The notes: generated by a model not told the origin, from the sequence alone. A stretch of 64,000 bases of DNA from Georgfuchsia toluolica (GCF_907163265.1 NZ_CAJQUM010000001.1:3224001-3288000); one strand, 5' to 3'. Shown: positions 37,183-45,547, numbered from the stretch's first letter. Translations and numbers: made by a program.

Positions 37183-37841
37183 CCGCCCGTCTTATTTTCC
37201 CAGGGAAGCATCTTGGACAGTTGCCCTAGTAGCTTGAACCGCGTCAGCTAAATCAGCGAAACTCGCCGGCATTGTCCTTGACTCCCGCCGCCGTCTCGCT
37301 GATTCAGCGGGACGGTGCGCCAGCAGCAAATCTTCTTGACCCGCATCGATGCGGGTTGCTCTGAGCACCTCCTCACGGTTGTTGGTAGCCCGTCGTGCTT
37401 TACCGACTCGCCGCCGCATTGCTGCGGCCCGATGTTCGGCTTGATGCCTGAGTCCGCTCCGGCATCGGTACGGCATTTCAATCAACGTATTGCCGGTTCG
37501 CTGTGAACTGCACGTTACGGAAGTCGCATTTCCGTAACGAAAGAGACTCAGAATGGAAATCCTCAAGCTTGAAAAAAACCAACCCTCATCCGACATGAAG
37601 TCGATAAACCTGTTGCGGAGCGCAGGCCCGCTGTCGGCAAGGTGCGCAAGGATCGGTCCAGGGTGGGGTTTGGCCTCAACGCCGGGCAGAGCATCACGCA
37701 ACAACGGCGGCCCCGGCTTTTTCATCGCCAACCCGGCCTACAATGCCGACCGTGGCCCGGTTCGCATCATCGGCAGACGCCTGCATCTGGAATATTGATT
37801 ATGCAAAATATTCATAACACCCCTCTGGCATTGGTATCTCG
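37183..37841 (+). other. Long structured leader before the Nramp-related transporter gene
   Basis: About 660 bp with no convincing conserved gene but several strong hairpins: AATCAGCGA (37251) with TCGCTGATT (37296); the perfect palindrome CCCGCATCGATGCGGG (37340-37355); GCCGCA/TGCGGC around TTGC (37413-37428); and CGTTACGGAA/TTCCGTAACG (37513-37539). After the last hairpin, an 81-codon frame opens at 37553 (MEILKLEKNQPSS) and ends just before the transporter; it is not recognised. The region may be a metal-sensing leader (a manganese yybP-ykoY or magnesium riboswitch would be the first guesses), but no consensus could be matched by eye. Confidence 0.4.
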
Positions 37842-39110
37842 ATGAACTTATTTTCCAAGCTCTATTACCGGTTCCGCAAGTCATGGAAAGCCATTCAGCT
37901 TTATCTGGTCATTGCCGGTCCGGGATTGGTCGTGATGGTCGCCGACAACGATGCCGGCGGGATTACCACCTACGCCGCTACTGGCGCAAAGTACGGCTAC
38001 AACCTGATCTGGTTCCTGCTGATCCTGATCCCCGTCGCCTATTACGTCCAGGAAATGACGGTGCGCCTCGGCGCAGTCACCAAGCGCGGCCACGCCGAGG
38101 CGATTTTCGACGGCTTTGGCGCCTTCTGGGGCTGGTTTTCCCTGATCGACCTGATGATCGTCGACTGGCTGACGCTGGTCACCGAATTTATCGGCATGAC
38201 CTCGGCCTTGAACATCTTTGGCGTGCCGCCCTGGCTGACGGTGGCGGGTGTCGTCGGCTTGATGGGCATGATCGTCCTGAACGGCCGCTACTGGACCTGG
38301 GAAAAGATTGCGCTGCTGTTCTGCGCCCTGAACCTCATCTACATCCCGGGTGCCTTCATGGTTCACCCCTCGGTTTCGGACATCCTCAAGGATGGCCTGA
38401 TCCCGAATTTCCCGGGCGGCTTCAACGGCGAGTTGTTTTTCTTCCTGATGGCCAATATCGGTACCACCATCGCACCCTGGATGCTTTTCTTCCAGCAAAG
38501 CGCCGTCGTCGATAAAGGCATGCTGGAGAAGGATATCCCCTGGGGCAGGTTCGATACCTTGTTAGGTTCAGTATTGACCGTGGTAGTCGCCATTTTCATT
38601 ATTGTCGTTACCGGCACTGTCTTGAAGGGCATTGACATCGACAGCGCCTCCCAAGCGGCCGAACAATTGAAACTGACCAATCATTATGTCGGCGAATTCA
38701 TGGCCATCGGCCTGTTCGATGCCGGCCTGCTCGGCGCCATCTGCATTTCGCTGGCGAGTTCCTGGGCCTTCGGCGAGATTTTTGGCTGGGCGCATTCCTT
38801 GAACCAGAAGATCAAGCAGGCGCCGTGGTTCTATGCCAGCTATTTCTTCACCCTGATTACCGCGGGACTGGTGGTGCTGATTCCGAAGGCGCCGCTGGTG
38901 CTGATCACGCTGTTCGTTCAAGTGGTGGCCGTTACCTTGCTGCCCGCCGCATTGGTGTTCCTGATCCTGTTGCTGAACGACAAGAAGCACATGGGCGAGT
39001 ATTGCAACAGCCTGACCGAAAACCTGATCGGCGGCTTTATCGTCATCGCCATCGTGATTTTGTCTACGCTGTATGGTGTCAGCGTCATGTTCCCCACCAT
39101 GTTCCAGTGA
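37842..39110 (+). CDS. Nramp-related divalent metal transporter, probable Mg2+ type (NRMT)
   Basis: A 422-residue membrane protein of the SLC11/Nramp fold with about 11 helices. In helix 1 the canonical DPGN is replaced by DNDAGG (residues 35-40). In helix 6 the MPH motif is replaced by APW (211-213, in ANIGTTIAPWML), so the metal-binding methionine of manganese/iron Nramps is an alanine. Loss of this methionine marks the Nramp-related magnesium transporters, which carry Mg2+. The next genes encode a small membrane peptide and a soluble protein with the sensing domains of the Mg2+ channel MgtE, which supports magnesium as substrate. The preceding leader may control it. Function is inferred. 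Confidence 0.85.
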   Translation: MNLFSKLYYRFRKSWKAIQLYLVIAGPGLVVMVADNDAGGITTYAATGAKYGYNLIWFLLILIPVAYYVQEMTVRLGAVTKRGHAEAIFDGFGAFWGWFSLIDLMIVDWLTLVTEFIGMTSALNIFGVPPWLTVAGVVGLMGMIVLNGRYWTWEKIALLFCALNLIYIPGAFMVHPSVSDILKDGLIPNFPGGFNGELFFFLMANIGTTIAPWMLFFQQSAVVDKGMLEKDIPWGRFDTLLGSVLTVVVAIFIIVVTGTVLKGIDIDSASQAAEQLKLTNHYVGEFMAIGLFDAGLLGAICISLASSWAFGEIFGWAHSLNQKIKQAPWFYASYFFTLITAGLVVLIPKAPLVLITLFVQVVAVTLLPAALVFLILLLNDKKHMGEYCNSLTENLIGGFIVIAIVILSTLYGVSVMFPTMFQ

Positions 39111-39124
39111 GCCGAGGATAGAAA

Positions 39125-39298
39125 ATGACATCGAGCATTTACCGCCTGGTCAGAAAGATCCGGGAAATCAACCATCGCTACAGCAAGCCGCATATCGAGA
39201 TGTCGCGCGGCGTCCGGATTTCGCTGATGGCGCTGCGGATTTACCTGCTGCTTCTGGTGAGCCTGATCGTGTACAAATTCGTCCTGATCCTGAGCTGA
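39125..39298 (+). CDS. 57-residue single-helix membrane protein between transporter and MgtE-like genes
   Basis: A small frame in the gap of the operon. It starts 14 bp after the transporter stop, with a good ribosome site (AGGATAGAAA before ATG), and ends 11 bp before the next gene. The N-terminal half is basic (SSIYRLVRKIREINHRYSKP), and the C-terminal half is one hydrophobic helix (about 31-56, ending LIVYKFVLILS). Spacing and codon pattern support a real gene. It may be a small subunit or regulator of the transporter; no family is recognised. Confidence 0.75.
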   Translation: MTSSIYRLVRKIREINHRYSKPHIEMSRGVRISLMALRIYLLLLVSLIVYKFVLILS

Positions 39299-39309
39299 GG
39301 AATAGCGCC

Positions 39310-40557
39310 ATGGCCGTCGTACTGGAGCACAAATTCTTCCTCAGCGAAATCATCGGCCGCAAGGTCTACCTGAAATCCGAGCGGGTGGGCCGGCTGGATG
39401 ACATGCTGATCGTCGAAACGGGAAAGCTGCCCGAGGTCAGCCATTTCGTCGTCGATCGCCCCTACGGCTATCCAGCCCTGCTGCTGCCGTGGGACAAGCT
39501 GACCCTGATTTCAAATACCGAAATCGTATTCGACGTGACCGACGCGATCGAATATGAGCGCGCCCCGGCCGAGGGATCCATCCTGCTGCGCTCGCATATC
39601 CTGGACAAGAAGATCCTCGACATGGACGATCACGAAGTCGAGGTCGTCTACGACATCAGTCTCGTCTTTCAAAGCGGCAAGCTCTATGTCAGTGAAGTCG
39701 ATTTCAGCCGGCAGCGATTACTGCGCCGAATGGGCCTGAGGAAGCTATCCAACTGGATTTCCGAACAGCGGGAAGGCAAAACCGTTTCCTGGCTGTATGT
39801 TCAACCGTTGCCAGAGCATATCGGCACCTTCAAGGGGCACGTCAAGCTCAGCGTACTCAAGGAAAATATCAGCGATATCCATCCGGTCGATCTGGCGGAT
39901 ATTCTGGAGGAATTGGAGGGCGATCAGCGGCTGGCCGTATTCAAGGAACTCGAACCGGAGCATGCAGCGGATACCCTGGAGGAAGTCGAGCCAAGGGTAC
40001 AGCGGGAACTTATTCGCGCCATAGAAAAACGCGATGCGGCGCAGTTGATCAGCGCCATGGGGCCGGTGCAAGCCGCGGATGTTCTGGCGGCCTTGCCAAC
40101 AGTAGAAGCTGACGAGTTGCTGCAGATGCTGGACAAGGACGTTGCCGCCAAGATTCAGCGCATCATCGACCATCATGACGAGAATATTTTGCTGTTCTCG
40201 ACGCAGCAATTCATGAAAATGCTGGAGCGCACCCAGGTCAAGGAAGTCATGACGAACTTTCGGGAAGTGGCCCGGGACATGGAGGTCATCATGTACGCCT
40301 ACGTCACCGATGAGCATGAAACCCTGAAAGGCGTTGTCGACCTGCGCGAACTGATCGCCGCCGAGCCTGACCAGACCCTGGGGGAAATCATGACCGACCA
40401 TGTCATCAGCCTGAATCCGGAAAGCACTCTGCGCGATGCCGTCGACATGTTCGCCCGCTACGACTTCCGCGCCATTCCCATCGTGGATGAACAGGAAAAA
40501 CTGCTGGCGGTGGTTTCTCTCCGGGATATCCGCGGCATCAAGCCGCGGCTGGATTAA
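39310..40557 (+). CDS. Soluble PRC-barrel / MgtE-N / CBS protein, probable magnesium-sensing partner
   Basis: A 415-residue protein without transmembrane segments. Residues about 5-140 look like two PRC-barrel-type repeats (IIGRKVYLKSERVGRLDDML; ILDMDDHEVEVVYDI). About 185-285 is the MgtE N domain (DIHPVDLADILEELEGDQRL; HAADTLEEVEP). About 305-410 is a CBS pair (VKEVMTNFREVARDMEVIMY; ESTLRDAVDMFARYDFRAIP). In MgtE these cytoplasmic domains bind Mg2+ and gate the channel, but here the MgtE membrane domain is absent and an Nramp-type transporter is encoded two genes upstream. It probably gates that transporter according to Mg2+ (inference). It starts at ATG 39310. Confidence 0.87.
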   Translation: MAVVLEHKFFLSEIIGRKVYLKSERVGRLDDMLIVETGKLPEVSHFVVDRPYGYPALLLPWDKLTLISNTEIVFDVTDAIEYERAPAEGSILLRSHILDKKILDMDDHEVEVVYDISLVFQSGKLYVSEVDFSRQRLLRRMGLRKLSNWISEQREGKTVSWLYVQPLPEHIGTFKGHVKLSVLKENISDIHPVDLADILEELEGDQRLAVFKELEPEHAADTLEEVEPRVQRELIRAIEKRDAAQLISAMGPVQAADVLAALPTVEADELLQMLDKDVAAKIQRIIDHHDENILLFSTQQFMKMLERTQVKEVMTNFREVARDMEVIMYAYVTDEHETLKGVVDLRELIAAEPDQTLGEIMTDHVISLNPESTLRDAVDMFARYDFRAIPIVDEQEKLLAVVSLRDIRGIKPRLD

Positions 40558-40658
40558 TGGGCGTTTTCAGCGCAAGCTAAAGATCAGAAGGCTAACCCGG
40601 CTGGTCCGGTCCGTATGGTTGTTGATTGATCAGAAGACTGAAATGGGATAATCTTATC

Positions 40659-40736
40659 GTCATTCAATACCCTAGGGGCATTTCTACCGTGTCCGTATTA
40701 TTGGTAATAACTCGGACGTTTCTGTGTTTGAATGAC
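40659..40736. repeat. Nested inverted repeat before the HNH gene
   Basis: GTCATTCAA (40659-40667) faces TTGAATGAC (40728-40736), and between them lies a second palindrome, GTCCG-TA-TTATT-GGT-AATAA-CT-CGGAC (40691-40716). The element ends 16 bp before the HNH start. It could be an operator, a structured leader, or an end of a transferred segment. Confidence 0.7.
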
Positions 40737-40752
40737 TGCTAGTACTCATTAA

Positions 40753-41427
40753 ATGATCTACACAATAAATGTTGTTGATATCGAGAAGGCCTTACTAAGC
40801 CTAGATGGCGAGGCCAAGGCGAAAGATATTCAGGACTACATATTGGTTACACATTGTTCTGGAGTTATCCCGGACAACTACCAAAACGAAAGGTCTTTCC
40901 GGCAGACGATTCAGAGAAAGATTGAAGACTATTGTCCTCAAGCCGAGGGCTACGATCCATCAAAGAAGGAAGGGAAATTTCTTCGAATTGGCTACGGCAT
41001 ATACAGAATTGCAACCGGCTACTTGGAACTTGAGTTCCCAGCAATTGAGGAAGTATCGGAACCCGAAAAGTACGTCGAGGGTGCTACGAAGAAAATTGCT
41101 GTTAACTACTACGAGCGGAATCAAAAGGCGAGAAAGAAGTGCATAGACCATTACGATTCGAAATGCACTGTCTGCAATTTTGATTTTGAAAAAACCTACG
41201 GTGAAATTGGCAAAGCGTTTATCCACGTTCATCACGTATTGCCGCTTTCTAAAGTTGGGGAATCCTACGTCGTCGACCCAATCAATGATCTTCGCCCGGT
41301 TTGCGCGAATTGCCATGCCATGATTCATAGGGTCAGTCCCGCACTTTCCATTGAGCAGTTACGCAGAGCGCTAACCACTCATTCTGCCGGTTTTGTGCAT
41401 AAAACTGCACAGGAGCGCTCACCCTGA
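40753..41427 (+). CDS. HNH endonuclease with N-terminal helical domain
   Basis: A 224-residue protein. The C-terminal HNH domain has CTVCNFDFEKTYGE, the catalytic VHHVLPLS and the second zinc pair in PVCANCHAMIH. The N-terminal part (about 1-90) resembles a winged-helix or DNA-binding region (AKDIQDYILVTHCSGVIPDN; FRQTIQRKIEDYCPQ). Its composition is visibly AT-richer than its neighbours, with more AAA/GAA/ATT codons, suggesting horizontal transfer. No methylase lies next to it, so it may be a lone restriction-type or defence nuclease. Substrate unknown. Confidence 0.88.
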   Translation: MIYTINVVDIEKALLSLDGEAKAKDIQDYILVTHCSGVIPDNYQNERSFRQTIQRKIEDYCPQAEGYDPSKKEGKFLRIGYGIYRIATGYLELEFPAIEEVSEPEKYVEGATKKIAVNYYERNQKARKKCIDHYDSKCTVCNFDFEKTYGEIGKAFIHVHHVLPLSKVGESYVVDPINDLRPVCANCHAMIHRVSPALSIEQLRRALTTHSAGFVHKTAQERSP

Positions 41428-41485
41428 GCGTTGCTCGCCTTAACGTCGAATGTGCAAGCTTGGCACGACTAGCGGAGGTGCTCTC

Positions 41486-42028
41486 ATGCGTCGATTGAAA
41501 CTGGGCAAGGCTTTTACCCTGATGGAATCAGGGCCTGTGGTCCTCGTCACAACCCATGATGGGAAAAGAGGCAACATCATGACCATCTCCTGGACCATGG
41601 TGATGGATTTCACTCCGGTATTTGCCATCACCACGGGGGAATGGAATTACTCCTTCGCGGCGTTGCGAAAGCATCGGGAGTGCGTCATTGCCATTCCCAC
41701 CGTCGACCTGCTGGACAAGGTGGTGGGCATCGGGACGTGCTCGGGGGCCGACACGGACAAGTTTGCCAGATTCAAGCTCACGCCGCTGCCGGCCAGGCTG
41801 GTGAGGCCGTCCTTGATCAAGGAATGTCTCGCCAATATCGAGTGCAAGGTCATCGACATCGTCACAAAGCACAACATCGTTGTGTTGCAAGCGGTTGCCG
41901 CATACATCGATAGCGCGCGCAAGGAGCAGCGCACGGTTCACGCCGTCGGCGACGGAACGTTCATCGTCGATGGACGCAAGATCGACCGCAGGAAAATGAT
42001 GGCCTCCAAGCTGCCCTCTGGCGTTTAG
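41486..42028 (+). CDS. Flavin reductase-like (FMN-binding) protein
   Basis: A 180-residue split-barrel FMN protein. Marks are GPVVLVTTHDGKRGNIMTIS, GEWNYSFAALRKHRECVIAI, VGIGTCSGADTDKFARF and IECKVIDIV. It probably reduces flavin or oxidised substrates with NAD(P)H. The start at 41486 has a strong GGAGGTG site; a start 12 codons earlier lacks it. It is GC-rich like the chromosome, so it is not part of the low-GC HNH segment. Confidence 0.88.
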   Translation: MRRLKLGKAFTLMESGPVVLVTTHDGKRGNIMTISWTMVMDFTPVFAITTGEWNYSFAALRKHRECVIAIPTVDLLDKVVGIGTCSGADTDKFARFKLTPLPARLVRPSLIKECLANIECKVIDIVTKHNIVVLQAVAAYIDSARKEQRTVHAVGDGTFIVDGRKIDRRKMMASKLPSGV

Positions 42029-42052
42029 CGTTTATCCTAAAAACCTCAATTC

Positions 42053-42187
42053 AAGCCACAGATGTCACAGAGGACACAGAGAACCTGAGGGTTTTAGACG
42101 ATCGCCGCGCTCACCCTCCGGGTGAGGTCACCCGCTTATGCAAGGCATTGACTTTCCTCTGTGATCTCTGTGTGCTCTGTGGCTAAC
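42053..42187. repeat. CCACAGAGGACACAG-family inverted repeat with internal hairpin (copy 5)
   Basis: The left arm AAGCCACAGATGTCACAGAG and the right arm TCTGTGTGCTCTGTGGCTAA enclose about 70 bp that contain the hairpin CTCACCC-TCC-GGGTGAG. It fills the gap between convergent flavin reductase and gpmI genes and may end both transcripts. Confidence 0.85.
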
Positions 42188-42234
42188 TGCTTTTCCCAGG
42201 TTTATTACAACAGCGCTCCGCCAGCACGCCGGGC

Positions 42235-43875
42235 TTACTTGATCACGAGCAGGCTTTCATCCCATTTGGCATGTTTCTCAAGGCCGAGAAGATTTGCCGT
42301 TGTCGCCGCGATGTTGGACAAACCGGCCTTGTCGGTTTGCTTCAGGCCGAGCTTGCCGCCCGTGGCATTGTCGTAAAGGATCAGCGGCACCGGGTTCAGC
42401 GTATGCGCCGTCTTGGCCTTGAACGAACCATCCTGGTTCTGTGCCGGCAGTTTGGTTTTCTTGTCCAGTTCATACATCTCGTCGGCGTTGCCGTGGTCGG
42501 CCGTGATCAGCGCCACGCCGCCCAATGCGTCGATCACCGGCAGGATTCGCGCCAGCGACAGATCAACCGCTTCGATGGCCATCGTGGCAGCGCGGAAGTT
42601 GCCGGTGTGGCCGACCATGTCGCCGTTGGCGAAGTTGCAGCGCAGCGTCCTGTACTTGCCGCTCTTTAATGCCTCGATCATGGCATCGGCAATTTCGGCG
42701 GCCTTCATCCAGGGGCGCTGTTCGAACGGAACGACGTCGCTCGGCACTTCCTGATAGGTTTCACCTGCCAGCTTGCCGGAACGGTTGCCGTTCCAGAAGT
42801 AGGTCACGTGACCGAATTTCTGTGTTTCGGAGCAGGCAAACTGCGTGATGCCGGCTCTGGAAAACCACTCGCCCGAGGTATCCTGGATCGCCGGCGGCGC
42901 GACCAGAAAGCGCCGCGGCAGCTTGAGGTCGCCGTCGTATTGCAACATGCCGGCGTAGATCACTTGCGGCACCCGAACGCGGTCGAATTTGTCGAAGTTC
43001 GCTTCTTCGAATGCGCGCGTGATTTCAATGGCGCGGTCGCCGCGGAAGTTGTAGAAGACGACGGAATCGCCATCCTCGATCGTCCCGACCGGCTTGCCGT
43101 CCCTGACAATCACGAAGGGCGGCAGATCCTGGTCGATGGTGCCGGGGAATTTGACGCGCAATTCCTTGACTGCAGCCACTGCGCTGGCGAACTGGTCGCC
43201 CTCGCCCAGAACGTGCGTGCGCCATCCCCTGGCGACCATGTTCCAGTTGGCTTCGTAGCGGTCCATGGTGATGGTCATGCGGCCGCCACCCGAGGCGATC
43301 TGCGCGTCGAACACGCCGCCATTCGTTTCAGCCAGAAAAGCCTCGAACGGTTCGACATAATCGAGCGCGCTGGTTTCCGGCACGTCGCGGCCGTCGAGCA
43401 GGGCGTGGATGCGAACCGTTTTGATGCCTTCTTCCCTGGCGCGAACGATCATGGCCTTCAGATGGTCGAGATGGCTATGCACGTTGCCATCGGAAAACAG
43501 ACCGATGAAGTGAATCGTCCCGCACCCGGCCTTCGCTCCCGCCACGACCTGGCGCCAGGCTTCGCCCTGCCAGATGGCGCCGGAGGCGATGGCGTCGGCC
43601 ACCAGCGCCGCGCCCTGGCTGTAAATCTGGCCGGCGCCGATGGCGTTGTGGCCGACTTCGGAGTTGCCCATGTCATCGTCGGAGGGCATGCCGACCGCGG
43701 TGCCGTGGGCGCGCAAAGTGATGTTCGGGTAATGGGCGAAAAGCCGGTCGAGCGTCGGCTTGCGCGCCGCCGCGATGGCGCTGCCCGCGTCGGATTTGGG
43801 GATGCCGTAGCCATCCATGATGATGGTGACCACCGGGCCGCTGATGCCGGCAAAAGAGGCAAACTTGTTCAACAT
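42235..43875 (-). CDS. gpmI: 2,3-bisphosphoglycerate-independent phosphoglycerate mutase GpmI
   Basis: A 546-residue manganese enzyme of glycolysis. The alkaline-phosphatase-fold motifs are IIMDGYGIPK, MGNSEVGHNAIGAGQIYSQG (with the catalytic Ser), DGRDVPETSALDYVE, and the metal site ITADHGNADEM. It is longer than the roughly 510-residue bacterial form. The start at 43875 (MLNKFASFAG) is preceded by an open stretch that is not family-like. Confidence 0.96.
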   Translation of the reverse strand: MLNKFASFAGISGPVVTIIMDGYGIPKSDAGSAIAAARKPTLDRLFAHYPNITLRAHGTAVGMPSDDDMGNSEVGHNAIGAGQIYSQGAALVADAIASGAIWQGEAWRQVVAGAKAGCGTIHFIGLFSDGNVHSHLDHLKAMIVRAREEGIKTVRIHALLDGRDVPETSALDYVEPFEAFLAETNGGVFDAQIASGGGRMTITMDRYEANWNMVARGWRTHVLGEGDQFASAVAAVKELRVKFPGTIDQDLPPFVIVRDGKPVGTIEDGDSVVFYNFRGDRAIEITRAFEEANFDKFDRVRVPQVIYAGMLQYDGDLKLPRRFLVAPPAIQDTSGEWFSRAGITQFACSETQKFGHVTYFWNGNRSGKLAGETYQEVPSDVVPFEQRPWMKAAEIADAMIEALKSGKYRTLRCNFANGDMVGHTGNFRAATMAIEAVDLSLARILPVIDALGGVALITADHGNADEMYELDKKTKLPAQNQDGSFKAKTAHTLNPVPLILYDNATGGKLGLKQTDKAGLSNIAATTANLLGLEKHAKWDESLLVIK

Positions 43876-43983
43876 GATGCATTCCTGATTATGATTAACA
43901 GATAGGCATTGCGCTGCCCGATCCGCGAGTATTGCCGCCGCCGGAAGCGAAGTCAATCAGCAGGAAACAGCCCGCCGGTTTCG

Positions 43984-44457
43984 TCAATGCATGTGCATGT
44001 GGTCGTGAGACTCTGCAGCGGGAGGCTCGGCCAGATCATGGACTTCCGCGTTGACGGCCACCGCCTCGGTTTTCTTGTGGGCATTCTCGATCCTGAGCGT
44101 GATGGGCACCGTGTCGCCCGGCTTCAGCTGCCGTTTCAGGCCCATCAGCATGATGTGGTAGCCGCCGGGCTTGAGGCTTACGGTCGCGCCGGCGGGCAGG
44201 GCCAGCCGCGGCGCAGCGCGCATTTTCATCACGCCGCCTTCGAGCCGCATCTCATGCACTTCGGCATCCTCGGCCAGCGGCGTACTGGCGCCGAGCAGCG
44301 TCGCACCGCCCTTGCTGGTGAGTTCCATGTAGGCGGCGCTCATCGTTTGCGCCGGCACCGTGCCACGCACCCAGGCGGACTTTATTTCGATATCGGCAGC
44401 ATTTGCCGCCATTGACGCAAACAGGGCGGTCAATAATATGAGTTTAAAATTTTTCAT
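43984..44457 (-). CDS. Periplasmic copper chaperone, PCu(A)C family
   Basis: A 157-residue protein with a signal peptide (KLILLTALFASMAANA). Copper ligands fit the PCu(A)C pattern: HEMRLEGGVMKM and, further on, GGYHIMLMGL. VRGTVPAQTMSAAYMEL is typical. The C-terminus is His/Met-rich (HDHMHMH), a possible second copper site. Members deliver Cu(I) to cytochrome oxidase. It follows the AEC gene on the same strand by about 60 bp, and no oxidase gene is nearby. Confidence 0.92.
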   Translation of the reverse strand: MKNFKLILLTALFASMAANAADIEIKSAWVRGTVPAQTMSAAYMELTSKGGATLLGASTPLAEDAEVHEMRLEGGVMKMRAAPRLALPAGATVSLKPGGYHIMLMGLKRQLKPGDTVPITLRIENAHKKTEAVAVNAEVHDLAEPPAAESHDHMHMH

Positions 44458-44518
44458 TTTTACCCCACAGGCAATTGCAAACGTGTAGACGCAGCATGCG
44501 CTCAATCCTAAGTGCATC

Positions 44519-45391
44519 CTAAAGAATCATCACCAGCGCGATCGGCACGAAAACGATGGCCGCCAGATTACCGATCAGCACGATCGAGGCCATTTTGTCC
44601 GCATCGCGGCCATAGTGCTCGGCGAGGATATAGTTGATCACCGCTGGCGGCATCGCTCCATAGAGCAGCAGCAATTGCGCCTGACGCGCTTCCAGTGCGA
44701 GCAATCGTCCCGCGCACCAGGTGATCGCCATGCCTGCAACCGGCCGTGCAATTGCCGCCACCAGGCCGATGCGCCAGTGCTTCATGGCGCCGTCGGTCAG
44801 CCTGACGCCGAGGCCGAACAGGGCGAGCGGAATCGAGATGTCGCCCAGCATGCGCACCGATGTTTGCAACGGCGGCCATATCGTGATGTTGAATGCACCG
44901 GCAACGAAGCCGGCCGCAGCGGTCAGTATGACCGGGTTGCGCCACAGATTGCCGATTCTTGCCTGATGATCGAGCAACCAGACGCCGAGCGAGAAGTGCA
45001 GCGCCATCGTCACGACGAAGAGCAGAATGGACAGCGGCAGGATGTCGTTGCCGAAGGTCAGCATCGCCAGCGGCACACAGAGATTGATGCTGTTGTTGAA
45101 CATCAGCGGCAGGGCCAGCGTCGGCAGCCGGGCATGCGTCAGGCGCGCCAGAAACCCCGCAACAACGCCGCAGCCCAGCACCATGACCACCACGGCCAGC
45201 GCCAGCGATCCGTAGGTGGCGAAATCGTAGGAACGGGTCGACAGCCCGGCAAATATCAGCGCCGGGGTAAATATGTGCATGTTGAGCCGGTTTGCCACCG
45301 TCATGTCCGAGGCGTGCTTGCGGCCGTAAAAATAGCCGAGCGCGACCAGCGCGAAGACGGGGAACAGGATCGAGATTATTTTAAAAATCAT
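44519..45391 (-). CDS. AEC family transporter
   Basis: A 290-residue auxin-efflux-carrier-type permease with about ten hydrophobic helices. It begins MIFKIISILFPVFALVALGYF. MLGDISIPLALFGLGVRL and GAMPPAVINYILAEHYGRD are the family patterns. Such proteins move small organic acids such as malonate or malate; the substrate is unknown here. Confidence 0.9.
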   Translation of the reverse strand: MIFKIISILFPVFALVALGYFYGRKHASDMTVANRLNMHIFTPALIFAGLSTRSYDFATYGSLALAVVVMVLGCGVVAGFLARLTHARLPTLALPLMFNNSINLCVPLAMLTFGNDILPLSILLFVVTMALHFSLGVWLLDHQARIGNLWRNPVILTAAAGFVAGAFNITIWPPLQTSVRMLGDISIPLALFGLGVRLTDGAMKHWRIGLVAAIARPVAGMAITWCAGRLLALEARQAQLLLLYGAMPPAVINYILAEHYGRDADKMASIVLIGNLAAIVFVPIALVMIL

Positions 45392-45405
45392 AAGACATTA
45401 AAGCA

Positions 45406-45547
45406 TCAGCCATGACCGAAGGAAATCCCCGTGGGACAGAGGACACAGAGGACACAGAGAAAGTCAAAATCATGCCAAAGGAAATATATGACATAGCTAT
45501 GGTTGTGTTGTGCTTTTCTCTGTGAACTCTGTGTCCTCTGTGGCTAA
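45406..45547. repeat. CCACAGAGGACACAG-family inverted repeat (copy 6)
   Basis: The left side carries AGCCATGACCGAAGGAAATC (reverse of the 21.7 and 35.7 kb module) and then a tandem GGACACAGA. The right side reads TCTGTGTCCTCTGTGGCTAA. It fills the space between hslU and the AEC gene. Confidence 0.85.

Noticed and set aside
37192-37731. A 179-codon minus-strand frame in the transporter leader
   Set aside because: There is no recognisable domain and no ribosome site, and it would run antisense to the leader hairpins. It remains possible but unsupported.
42808-43905. A 365-codon frame on the plus strand
   Set aside because: It is antisense to gpmI.
2342-45547. CRISPR array from the regularly recurring CCACAGAGGACACAG repeats
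   Set aside because: The copies are kilobases apart, palindromic and intergenic, with no spacer-repeat series and no cas genes.
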